From: Trichoplax sp. H2
Taxonomy: Eukaryota; Placozoa; Uniplacotomia; Trichoplacea
Direction: 5' to 3'
Length of the DNA: 64,000 nucleotides
Assembly: GCA_003344405.1 (NCBI GenBank)
Contig: NOWV01000071.1
Location: forward strand, 186,001-250,000
Shown here: positions 13,861-26,358 of the stretch, one piece after another
Position numbering within the stretch: the first letter of the stretch is position 1
How the letters are laid out: every line of letters starts with the position of its first letter
Program-made: the position numbers and the translations under genes
Notes under the pieces: generated by a model
Told to the model about the DNA's origin: nothing
Database searches by the model: none
What the model saw: only the letters and a program-made list of their open reading frames with translations

Positions 13861-14410
13861 TGTCACGGTACGCCGTTACTAATTAAGTAACTGTAAATTA
13901 ATGAAAGCTTATGAATAGATAAGATAAGGTTATGTGCTATGTTTTAATGCGATTGTAGCTGATAATAGGATGGTAGAAATGAGATAAAAATAGAAGTTGT
14001 TAGCAGTTAATTTACTGTAGATTTATAAGGTGTGTTAATCTCTAAAAATTGAGCTGTATATGGACGAAGGTTAAGCGTCTTAACACCTGATAGCTTGTAG
14101 CTATCTAAGCCTGAGAATATCGACATGTATATTTAGTAATGGTATTATACTAATTAATGTAACTTGTAAAGCATGCATTCTCACTCGTTAATATTAGAAT
14201 TCACTGTAGAAACCTATTCAAGAAACGGCAAGACTCATATCGTGAAGAATAGTGTAATAATTAGTCAGTTGTCTGTGGAGATCAGCCGAGAAATCGAGTT
14301 CTCAAATACTTCTCTCATAGAAACTGAAAGTACTGGGAGAAATAGCCTAAGTTTTAAGTAACTACACTAGAGTTCTTTACTTTCCTTTGCCACAAGTGAC
14401 GGTTGTGACA
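13861..14410. mobile_element. 550-bp MITE-like insertion with ATATT target duplication
   Basis: The element begins TGTCAC and ends GTGACA, with weaker inverted similarity further in. It is flanked by direct ATATT at 13856-13860 and 14411-14415. The matching block at 12882-13498 has one ATATT and no insert, so the empty site is visible in the same window and fixes both ends exactly. It contains a 62-codon open frame of no recognised type, too short for a transposase. It is most likely a non-autonomous DNA transposon. I cannot assign the superfamily from a 6-bp terminal repeat and a 5-bp duplication. Confidence 0.85.
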
Positions 14411-15376
14411 ATATTACTACGATAATTAATAACAAAACTCAATTAACAACTAGGTTTTTGTCGAGATCGGCAACCTCCATAATAACATTATTACACATAT
14501 TAGATCAAAATATTATTCATTTCGGAGCGAACTCCGTCACACTATCATTGCATCCATTTCAGGTTAGTATTTTAATTGAATTTTTGTATCTAATATGATC
14601 TTATGTTTGATGAATGAATATTAAAATAATAATGCCATTGGTACGGCAGTACATACGAGTACATTAAACTTCACATGTATAAAGAGAATGCTTCTATAAC
14701 TAACATCATAGTTGTTTACTGTGCTATGTTTTTCTAATAAATAAATCAGAGTTCTTTTAAAAGAATTTAGAATTTAGTTTCACCTTTCAATATAAAACAA
14801 ATCTAATTAAGCACACGGAATTAAAGATTTATACTACAGATAATTCCTATCAATTTATTTTCACATTTTGTTATCAAATAAAAGATCAAAAGCAATCTGA
14901 TGAAAAATTAGCATTATATCGAATGCTTTTTCTGCGCATAGAAGCAACTAAGCTATGATGAATCGATAAAATTGCTAACACTACGATGCCAAAAGCATAA
15001 TACTCAGAATTTACATGAAAAATAAGTTGTTAGGAGAATCATTGAAAGTTGTGATGGGCTACCATTGGCTATTAGTTTAATTCTGGGCCTGTAACTGAAA
15101 ACTGAAAAAGGCTGAGTTAGAGTAGAAGCGACCCTTGAAAGTGAATCAGTGTCAATGAAATATGCAAATTATAGTTTCAATCTTCACGGAATGCTACTAT
15201 TAAGCCATGAATCGCTGAAAAATAGAAAATTATTAAAATATTAGGCAGTTTTACGCCAGTCGATATTCCTATTCAATCTATTGCATCAGTATGGGGCCTC
15301 AATCTAGAAGTTATGAATCAGATCTTAGAGGAAATGAATGACAAATCATTACTAAAATATATGAAGGAAAGCAGGT

Positions 15377-18300
15377 AAGCAAGAAGTTTAGCATTTATTA
15401 CGTTTCTGATGTAAAAGTTTTAAAATTAACTACAGTGCCTTAAAAATTTCCAAATTATTCTTCTTGTTTGTAGATGACTGTAAAATAAGTTGTATTAAAT
15501 AGAAGCAACGTTATGCTATTCTATATTCAACATGTAAAAAACATAAATTTTCACCGTATTCAGGATATAGCTAGTTACCTTAGCACAATGTAAGGTTGTA
15601 ATAAAGGCCTAGAGGACTACTTATTGCCTTTACTTCTATAAATAATGTGACTTTTTTAGCATTAATAACATTCCAGTTATTGCTCTGTTGATGTAGAATT
15701 TAGACGATATAGATCAACTGTAGGTGTTGATATCACTACCCTACGCAATTTGCTTGAATTCTCTTATTAGTGGCACTTGATTCTTTCAATTTCTTATATT
15801 GAGAAAATAAAGAATTATGAAGAAGAGGTATTTATAACAACTTTACTCTATCATGCATAAATATCCTCGGTGATTCTTGCTCTGTAACTTGTAATCAGCC
15901 ATCGCTGTCGGTACGGAAGATGAAGATGCCAACCAGCATCATTATAATAAAGGTAAACAGGTAATATAATTTAATGGACGTAATCTACATTGCAGAAGTA
16001 GGATTATCATCAACATTGTCTATCTAGGTGCATCCTCAATCATCAAGGTGTATCCTTTACGGTATTTTTCATGGCTTTGCCCTTAATTACAATGGCCTTG
16101 ATAGACATTACTCAAAGTATTAAAGTAGAATTGATTATGCCAACTTTGACTAATTACAGATAGTCAACTTCCCAAGAAGATGGTGAAAAACATAAGGAAT
16201 TACTAAGATGTTAAACTGACTAAAACAATACATGTTACGGCCAAAACCCGATATTCGGCCAATGCGATAGTTTGATAGTTTGTATGTGGACAAGGTAGAG
16301 GAGTATGAATGAGAAATTCAATTTGATAGCAACATTGGGTATGCTAGCGCTATGCATACAAAGATTGAGCTATAAGAATGTTGATCATATATATTAATAT
16401 GCTCACTGACTGGAATAATAAGGTCTTAAATGAGCTGAATGATAATCAAATGACTAATTACGAATCGTATGGTTACCGCATACTGTTTCTCTATTGAAAC
16501 CTTTAAATGAAGCAAAATACGTTGCAAAACCGTTTACCTTCACTTGTTTGACTTTAGCAGTGCCAATAAATGTTCTTAAACTATGGTAAGCTCTAAAAGT
16601 GTTTTCAATTTACCGTTCCTAAATTCTAATTTTATTTGCATGATAATAGCTCAAATTCAAAAAGTAATTCAAAATAATTTATTGTTGTTTCTTTCTTCGC
16701 AAACGGTGCTGTTACATTATTCATTAAACTAATGAAGTCGAAGTCAATAAGCTGGTCGCATGACAATCGAATAAATTCCTTTTCCTACTTTCCGTTCCTA
16801 TCTCACTCTTTCCGCCTTTTTGACAGACAAATTTATTATTTACTTTCTCTTCATCAGCTCCATTACACCATTAGTTTGTGTATCAAGAACTGTGTATCCC
16901 GTCTTTCCCAATAGATCAAGCAGGAGAGAACTGGTACGGATAAACGTTATCATTCAAAATTAATTTACTAAGTGTTCATCCCAAATTCTCTATATTTATT
17001 TTCTTCCGTGTATTATATTTTATATGCTGCATGTTTGTCATAAGTTTGACGCCCCTTAATTCCATTCTTAACTTAACATTACTCGATAACCCATGTTCCA
17101 GTTTTTAACCTTCGCTTGTGATTTATTTTATTCTGATACAGTATTAAATTTCATAATTGAACTTACGTATTGAAAGATATTTGTTTTAAAGCCTAATATT
17201 TCTTCACTAAGCATCAATAATCATTACAAATCATCTATCCTAGATAGAACAGCGCTTTACAGTACTTATTTTCATGCCAAAGTGCACTTCAAGGAAGCGA
17301 AAAGACATCCAAAAATGGAGCTAATACGTTAGCGTAAATAAATTAGATTGCCAACCCACTATCTTAAACGCAGAGATGAAAACACTTTTTCTTCCTAATA
17401 TTTTATCGCTTTAGTCTTAAATAGCTTACAGCGAATTTACTTTAAGGGTTTATGAATGATAATTAGGGGTTTATATAGTCCATCAGTTTCTTCGAATATG
17501 ACTAGTATCATTTTGTGAAGTTGTACGCTCATGGATAACTCAGTAGGTGACTGCAATCATTTCAAGTTATAAACACATATTTAGGTATAACTTTATCAGT
17601 ACAATAATCTAATCTATGTTTTTCTACTCACTATCCCAACATCCAAAGATCATGCTGCACTTAGTTTTCAGTGGTCTGGGTCAGGCCCCAAGCAAATGCA
17701 GTGATTTCAGAGTTAGAATTGTTCACAAATGGATCTTATTTATAACAGACTATTTGGCCTGATAAGTTGTCCTTTTACTACTATTTCGACTCGATAAAGC
17801 GTACACGATTGACATAAATTTAGCGGATTCTTCACGTATTTATGTCACAATTTCACTTCTGCGACAAGGTAACGTACAGTAAAAGTCTATAAGTAGCTAC
17901 TGACTTAAAACGTCCTTTTACTTAACGTTAAACACACACAGCAAAAGACTGTAAAGATGAAACTTTTATTAGCAAAGATACACCTATAAATTTTTACCAC
18001 CACTGAACTCAAATGTTCCCGTTTATATTGGAAGCATCTAATTTATAAGCAACTACAGTGTTCTTATTATACCTTACTAGGAGAAACATCTTGAACTGAG
18101 ATGTTCCTTACATAGCTTTTCTATCAGTAAATATTTTAAATCTCTTACTCATACTTAATCTAAATCTAAGCTAGTAGGTTGTCTAATTCAACTATCTTCA
18201 ACTAGAACTTTAATCATCTTACTGCTATCTATCACACAAGAACAATTAATATTGAATATGCAATGAACTATTACAAACAACATCCACGTTAAGGCATTAC

Positions 18301-19410
18301 TTATCTTACCTAGCACTACAAATATGGATATTCTCCATACTAGCTACTACTGTACTTAGTAAACTATCCTAATGACAAGGCAACACCGTAATAATTTAAA
18401 CATATTATTTGTCTCAACAAAGGATCCAAAAATAATAATTGTAATGTATTTGTGATGTTACTATTATTATTTAGTTGTCTTACTGCAGTTGATGGCTTAT
18501 AAGAAGTTAAAAGAAGACTATTATTCTTATAGCCACTCAATATTTTTTTAAAGTTAATGCAAGTAATAACTGGCTATGATGAAATAGAGTACGAGTGCAC
18601 AATTTTAGCGATATATCAGGCCATACTAACTTATTTCATTATCATAGTTTGATGCTTTGATGAAAATATTTTTCATCTTCTATGAGTAACATATGCCAAT
18701 ATTAGCTTATGTGCGTGTATCCAGTGCGGTACTTCTTGAATGCATTAATCTTTATCTTTGGCAAGCTCGTTATCAATCGTTCTATTTCTTGCATTATTCA
18801 ACCTTTGTTCTGTCTAATCAAATATTATATACAAACCTATTAGAATTGCTAACATGTATTATGTAGAAACATATCACGTTGCCGTCCTATGTATCATTCG
18901 TTTATTAAGTATAAAATGGCCATTCTTACAACTGCTGACTGCAGTCATCGCCAGTGCAAAATTTAAATTATCAACATTCAATGGCTACCAGTAGAACTGA
19001 AATGTTACAAAACGCTTATATTTTTTTTTCAGCTGAAAAATTAACCTTAAAGTAAATACAAAATGATCATTTTAGATTCTTTCTCCATCGTGCTATAGCG
19101 ACCATATCAATCAGTCTACTCAAAATTTCAATTTTTGCTCCTAATATTACCGCAATTGTCAAGTTTATCCATATAATGAAATCAATTAAATGTTTATCTA
19201 ATGATATAACAAAAAGTTTAGTCTAAAAGAATCATTGTAATGCTGTAAAAGAACCATAACTGCGATATCTGGCTGAAACTACAGTTATCCTCTAAAACTT
19301 AGTATTTCATTTTCGCCATAGCTAATTTTAATTCACATCTGGTGTACGTATATACTGTATGTAATGCTCCAAATTTATCTTAAATTGGATCTTGCATATT
19401 TTTCATTTAG
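15377..19410. other. Intergenic, no gene seen
   Basis: About 4 kb of AT-rich sequence between the NB-ARC pseudogene and the CARD exon. Open frames are short and show no recognised motif. I did not find missing NB-ARC exons here. Confidence 0.5.
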
Positions 19411-19430
19411 GAGTAAGAACTACATTTAAA

Positions 19431-22400
19431 ATGGTTGTAAGCAAGTATATTAAAAGTGTGATCGACAAAAATTATTTAGAAATAAGGGCAATAGTCCCTT
19501 TGGTAGATATATCGTATGATTTGCGGGCTATACAAATCCTATCCAATGAAGAAGTTGAAAAGCTAAGAGATGACTGTAAATCTGACAAAGAACGAGCCTT
19601 TGAATTCCTAAAAATACTGGAATCAAGCAGTGACGAAAATTTTTATCAATTCTGCAGCTTACTAAAAGTGAGTAATATTCGAAATGTTCAGAAACTTGGC
19701 GAGCGATTAGAAAAAGAGGCCTATAAAACTACAGAAATAAAAGGTAACCTTATTGCTTGTCAAATTAGGTATCCTTTTCAAAGTATTTATAACAAGCTTT
19801 CGCTAACTATTTCAAAAATATCGCTAATTATATGCTTTACATTCATTACATATTTTCATATTAATTTAGAACACTCTAAAAATCATTATCAGGTACTGAA
19901 TAACCTACATCAATCAATAGAAGGTAATAAGGATCGTATACTGCTGTAACGTAGAGTTCTGGAATTTGCATAATTCGTTCTCTGTTTTACAAATCAGCCG
20001 ATTGTTTTACTATGGAATTTCACTTTGTGTATTCCATAATTAAGATTAATGCAGATGCAAAGAGGTATCTCTCGGTTTTATTTTCACTCATTGTGCACGT
20101 AACATCGTTCTCTTTGTATCTAACTGCTAGAAAATCCTATTTTGCATCCTTTTCGCAACATGATATCCAAGTTGCTCGATTGGAATTCACCATCCTATAC
20201 ATCATCCTCACTAATCGGTGTGTTCTCTAACATTACAGATATTAACAACTCGCTTTATTTTTCTTTTCCTAACTTGCATAAGCTGTCCAGTTTGTATATA
20301 GCCTGAAATCTCCCAATAATTTATTAAATTTGCATTCAGTTGATAAGGATAATATAAGTTCTCAACGACAACAATAAATCTACGGTATAATTATGGTCAA
20401 AGTGATGGTTGATTAATATTATAATAAGTTACATCTTTCAGAATGAATACAATTAAAAGACTACTTTTAAGCTCACGTAGATTACTATACAATTAATCGT
20501 TCAATCCGAGAATTTCGTTGTTTGATACAGGATTGTAATTTTAAGATAACTAGCTAACTACAATTTCGATCTAGATGGGACTTTGGAATCAAGTTTCAAT
20601 TCTTTGGATGAAGATAAAATGCGATTATTTGAGCAGTTGGCTGTATTTAAGCGAGTCAATATTCCCATTCAATCTGTTGTATCGTTATGGAACTGCAATC
20701 AAACGAAAGCTCATCTTTACTTAACGGAAATGAATAATAAATCATTACTTACTTACGAGTATGATGCAGACAAGTAAGTTTAATCAAGTTTCGGAAAGTT
20801 AAGTTAATTGAGGGATCTCCAATTTTGTAATGCGAGATATTTAACATACAAAGCATGACCGAAAGTGTAGTTGCATATGTATTTGGTTATTAATATGGAA
20901 TGTACAGATTTAACGAGTCTAAAATAATTTAATAACTATTTTAAATTCATTATGGCTGTATTTGCACGTCGAATAAGCTTGATATAGCTTGCTTTATTCA
21001 ATCTTTTACCTACAGAGCATACTTTTTTATCTACCTATTAATATACTTGGATTCTATTTATAAAGGAATCATGATAGTTACGATAATTGGTTGTTCTAAT
21101 TTCTGACTACATAGGCTTCTATTCAGTATTAATTCTCCAAATACTGTACAGAATATGATCAATCGTTAGTTATACAGTAGGTTGATAATATTGCGCCATT
21201 TAGGTTCGTGTAATTTTTTATCGTTTTAGTAAACGACGTCGCAAAATACAATTTAACTCCAGATGTCTTTATTATACAACTCTGTCAATCTATATTATGT
21301 ATTGTGTTCTCTCCCAGTAGTCATTACATGAGCATTGTCTAATGCACAGAAGATATTCTACACAGTAAATTCAATTCTAAGCCTCTTCGATTAGGCTCTC
21401 AGATTTAGTGAACTCCTTTTATTGAACTAGCTATCGGTCTTTTCAATTTGCTACAATTTTATCTGATAGTAAATTATGATTATGATTACGTTTGACGGTA
21501 AATTATGATTTCCTATTCTCTAAAGTAATTTGTTTCTGTGATCCAATTGATCTGAAATTTCCATCCTATATGTTCTACTCAATAATATGAGTCAGTGCTA
21601 TTAAATAGATAGTTTTACATGCGCTATACAGTACCTGCATTCATTCTCATGCAACATAATGCAATGCAAACAACACTAAAATGAATAGCCTTGCATTAAC
21701 TACTGTATATAGTATTAATTCCTTTTATTTCCGTTACTTTGTCAAGATCTTACTGTGTTTTACACGATTTGATGGTGGACTATCTACACCAACGACTCTA
21801 CTCACAGACATCCAGCCAAGATTATTGCAAAATACTAAACAAAATGTTGATCGATGGTTACCGTAAGCAATGCGATGGACGGTGGAATACCTTCCATGAT
21901 GATGGCTATTTCTATCTTAATCTTATTTATCATGCTTTAATAGCTGAAAGTAATGAAGATCTTCAAACTATTATGACTGATTTCAATTGGATGAAATGTA
22001 AAATCCAATCAGACAAAACGATCTATAACCTCGTCTGCGATTTAACAGACTATATCGACTATCTAAAGGAAAGAAATGAGGTACCATACTGAATTGACGT
22101 ACTTAATTTGCTAGAATGGAAAGATTGATTACTTTACAAGCGCTTTTTCTCAAAATAGTCCATAACCAATATCGTTTTAATGGTTAATTTACATTCAGAA
22201 CGGGAAGGACCTTCGTCAACTCGTGGTGCTTCTCAAGCAACAACAACCTCGCCTAGATGCTGTCGATGCAGATATCATTAAAATGATCTTATGGGATGAT
22301 ATGTCAGATAGTTAGATGAAAAAACGAGCTTTACAATTAGCTAAGGAAAATGTGCGAAATGGCGATGACAATTTAAGTTACTGGAGCATGTCAGAGTAAG

Positions 22401-25400
22401 TAAACTACTTCCAATTTTATCAATCCATAGTGTTACTACCTACTGTAATTTACATTATACTGCCTGTTCTGACTTGCAAATAGGTGTTCAACTGGTGCAA
22501 CAACGACTGAATATACTTATGATGTATGCCAACGATTCGGTAAGAATGAACACGACAAATTTATATCAGTTTCGAATCCCGACTTTGGACCTTTGCGAAT
22601 AATTGGTAGTGAAAATAATGGTACACAAGACTTGCAAATTGTGGTATGTTGGTATACGATAAATAAATGCCTAAGGTTAATAATTGACTATCGTTGAAAT
22701 AGTGCTGTAAACACAATCAAATCAGTCACAAAGATCGACTCACAAACTGCCAATAAAATCAATGCTAATTACTTGTTACGGTATCATGCCATTGATGTCA
22801 GTTCTTCACCCATTCCACTTTAGTTGAATCGATCAATTAAGATCTACACATTAACATCTTGTCATAGCAGCATCAGTCTGTTCTGTCTGTCAAGCCATGC
22901 TACTGTGTACTGACTGTGTAGTCCATAGCTACCTTCTTTGGTTGATTCAGTGTTTGACATACTTTGATGTAGATTAAATTGAATGGAACGCAATTAAATA
23001 GAGCTATTTTGATAGCATGTTGATACGATGAGATGAAGCCAATGGTCGCTCACTATTGCAATTGCATTAATAGATTAAAGATTATCAAACATCAAAAATT
23101 GAACTTAAAATATCTCCATATACCTGGATTGATAGTGTTGAAATCTCAGCTGACGGTCGGACTGTAGCCTTCAAGTCTAATGAGGTAGCACATTGCAATT
23201 TGAGTATGATGGTAGCTTTACTTAAGGGATAAATTCAAAATTGATTATCATCAATGTTAAGTCAATGATCTATATTGCAATTAGACCGCTAATTAGTCTG
23301 GAGACAGTTCGAAATTTGCAATCTATTCTGCTGCTAATAAAAATACAGTCGTTGTTTATATCATTCTTGATTCATTTTCAACATTCTTAAATAATATCTT
23401 CATTCATTTGTTGAATATTCCTAGTGGATCGTTCACGATATCGATAAAAATAAAGAAATAGACTTTGCTAAAAACGAAGAAGGGAAAGTCATTAAAACTG
23501 ATTTTTGTTCGTTACAATTTTGCCCTGCTGTATCTGAAACCAAAGTCATCATGACACTCTCTAAAGATCGCCGTGAAGTTACGGTTAGCAGTGAATATGC
23601 ATTTAAGTAAATATTAAACTTGCAAAGCGATAGAAATCTGTTGCGTTCGACTGTAATATTAGATTTGGAAGATTGAGGGGAATTGCATTAGACCTTTGAA
23701 TAAGCGAATACTATGCCAATACAACATACGATATTGTCAATGGGTACAAGTGCATGATAGCGTTCGTGTCTTGTTGGGGTGGAGAAATTTTAATGAATTT
23801 GGTAAAAGTCGACATACATCTGACGATCCGTTAAACAAGATTAATGAATGGCAAATTGAAGTAAGCTTCCACTGACTAAAAGGAGTAAAGTACTAAATCG
23901 TCTCTTAGAGATCTAATTGATAGAAGCTACTTGTATTAATTTGACGGATAGATATGGCATGTACAGCGATGGACTTGTCTATCATTGAAAGTACCTGATT
24001 ACATCCATGCAAAGGATGATGGTCGGTACTTTGCTACCAATGATTCTAAAGAAAGTTTGTTCTTGAACTTCATCAATACGCGTATCTACCTTGATGCAAC
24101 CTATATAATATTAGCATATACAGGTTCCAACCTTGAAACCAATGGTACAATTGGTCTGTTAAAAATGAAACAATTTGGAAAAATGGAATTTGAAAATGAA
24201 TTTCGGCCAATATTACATCATATTCCACGAGTTGAGAATATTTCGGTATCAGACGATCAGCAAATGATTTTCATTTACTTCGCGCGCGCTCGCGATGAAT
24301 ATTATCGTCGTAGTTATATGGGTACATTTGACTGTCGTGAGAATAAGGTTAGTGCAATATTGGGTTACTCATCATCATAAGCATAATTCGTCCTAAAGTA
24401 GATCTGCATAATATTTTATTGTGCAGTAATACTAGTCCTATATTGTAATACTGTGATATATGTAGAAACTCATACTCAAAATGCGATGTTGTCAAGTCCA
24501 ATCTTGTGTTCAAGTTGAGCAATCTGGTCCACCAATGTTGATTCCTGGTAGTAATCGATTGCTTATTTATGATCGCTCTCAAACACATAATGTATATGAG
24601 TATAATTTACAAGGTAAGTGATGATGGTTCTACAACAAGTGCAATTTGATCATGCCTACATTCATGGTCACAAGATCGTTTTCATTAAACTAAGGCAATA
24701 AAATTGCTTGGCAAGATATCCCTCAATCAAAATCATATGATGATCTTAAAAGATCTGAAATTACCGTCCCCGAATCTACCGTACCCGAAACTTCCGTCAA
24801 CATATTCAACGTAGGTTAAGCTTTCATCAACACAATATGTTTGGAGTAGCTGTATCGACTCTATACTCAATTGAATTATTGATTAGTTACAGATGATCGA
24901 GTTTCTAGGTATAGAAGATTGTAGAAAGCACCGAGAATTAATCTATCAACTCTTAGTAAAAGAATCGAATGATACAGCATTTATGTACATACGATACAGA
25001 AAGAAGGATAACACACTTATTTTCATGCAACATAAGACAGTATGTTGAAGTGGATATGAAAATGACTTAAGTATTTTTGAACAGGAAATGATAAAAATGA
25101 GAATGCTTTTTAACTAACATAACAAGTTATTGAACTGATTTTACAATTATGCAGGAGGTAAATTGGTCGAAGGATTCATTTAATTGATTTATTTTAGATA
25201 CTGTCCCAAAATTGGATAATAACCATTAGCCTTACGACCGGAAAGAAGATAATTGATCGACCTGCATGTATTGCAAAAGCTAATATTCGGTACTTTGATG
25301 ATGATTATCTTTATGCTTGGGAATGCGAGGAACCTAATTCAAACTCGTATAGCTTCAAAGTAAGTATGATTTTATTCTACTTTAATCTTCTTTCTAAACT

Positions 25401-26358
25401 CTAAACGTGTACAAATTGACTGTTCAGTTTCATGTCGACGGACTTATTGGAAATAGCCTTGAATATCGACTTTGACGTCCATTGCAAATAAACCATTGCA
25501 AATGGAGACGATCAATAACGACATTTTCAATTTGAATTTATTGTAGTGTTATAAGATTGGAGATGGTGAATATCATATGAAATTACTGCAAACCATAAGA
25601 TACAAACATGTGGAAAGATTAATCTTTAAAATAACTATGAATTACAACTCTAATGGAGCCAATTATAATCCTACGATTGAACAATCGTCTTTTTCGAAGG
25701 AGAAAGTGTTAGTTGATGCATGGGGAGAGAGAGATGCCAATATGATTGCCAATCTACCGGAAGTAAGTCATATTGATGTTGCATAATGCTCGCAGTGATA
25801 CAGTCAATATGGAAATGATAAATTGGGTGGATGGCGGATGATGACCACTGTAATGAGTTGATTATGAGAGGAGCTTTACTTTAGTCCATAATTGATCCTT
25901 ACATTCAATTTAATTCATTATAGAAATATCGTCATGAAAATTATTTTCTACTACTGGAAAATGGAGACCATATAGCAGTAAGACAACGATAACAGGATAC
26001 AATCGATGATACTTTATTGTTGAACGTATGTTGTGCTAATCATAAAATTAAATACCTATAGATAATTGCTAGAACTAACCAACTATTCATGAAAAGATAC
26101 AAAGACAATATCAAATACTTCGACAGTCGCACCCAATTCTTCAACCCTGAAAATTTATGGTCGGACAAGCATTTAATCCTGTACGAGTATGATCGAGTGC
26201 AATCCAAATTCAATATTTATAATGCTCAAACACTACAGCTACAAATCATTCTACCATTTACTCACTTCGGTGTCGCGGACATTCAGTGGAATCTTCAACA
26301 ATCTCAACTCATCATTAAGGGTTTTAAGGATTACTGCTTAGTAACCGTCATTGAATAA
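19431..26358 (+). CDS. APAF1-like gene: CARD, winged helix and beta-propeller, no NB-ARC, one in-frame TAG
   Basis: Sixteen exons: 19431-19743, 20575-20773, 21747-22080, 22199-22395, 22484-22643, 23074-23184, 23425-23583, 23672-23860, 23952-24347, 24466-24613, 24695-24810, 24893-25039, 25198-25359, 25547-25762, 25924-25977, 26062-26358. They sum to 3198 nt with matching phase at all 15 junctions. Exon 1 is an N-terminal helical bundle of about 95 residues typical of a CARD. Exon 2 is a winged helix (LAVFKRVNIPIQ...). Exon 3 has LHDLMVDYL. Later exons look like beta-propeller blades. APAF1 has an NB-ARC ATPase between CARD and winged helix; it is absent here, yet the phase 1 ends of exons 1 and 2 join cleanly. 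Exon 4 carries TAG at 22313-22315 (codon 321) within otherwise conserved-looking sequence. The gene may be recently inactivated, polymorphic, or hold a base error. The protein would be cytosolic, with a possible cell-death or immune-sensing role by family analogy. Confidence 0.7.

Larger units (their letters stand above)
11850..15376 (+). pseudogene. NB-ARC / winged-helix (APAF1-like) pseudogene
   Basis: Fragments of an NB-ARC ATPase lie in order on this strand. A first exon ending at 12055 has the strand ILIGG followed by a P-loop-like GGIVGSDKT, in which the last glycine of GxxGxGK[ST] is aspartate, then ACQSIHEA. A phase-compatible exon starts at 12381. A LEEESLQLF-like string lies near 12630. 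After a duplicated block with an assembly gap come a GLPLA-type motif (about 15055), stops TAA and TGA, an LHGMLLLSHESL string and, in a shifted frame, a winged-helix segment (about 15250-15376) ending at a donor. Family knowledge: P-loop and GLPLA mark the ATPase core of APAF1/CED-4/plant NLR proteins. Several stops, a frameshift and the altered P-loop make function unlikely. Confidence 0.7.

Noticed and set aside
13861-14410. 62-codon open frame inside the 550-bp element as a possible transposase
   Set aside because: Far too short, no catalytic triad visible, and the element size fits a non-autonomous copy.
14173-15000. Retroviral or LTR element in the gap region
   Set aside because: No reverse transcriptase, integrase, primer-binding site or long direct terminal repeats were seen. 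The repeated blocks are explained by haplotype duplication.
19768-20230. Hydrophobic stretch after the CARD exon that could look like a membrane segment
   Set aside because: It begins after a good GTAACC donor at 19744 and lies in the intron. The phase match to the 20575 exon favours splicing.
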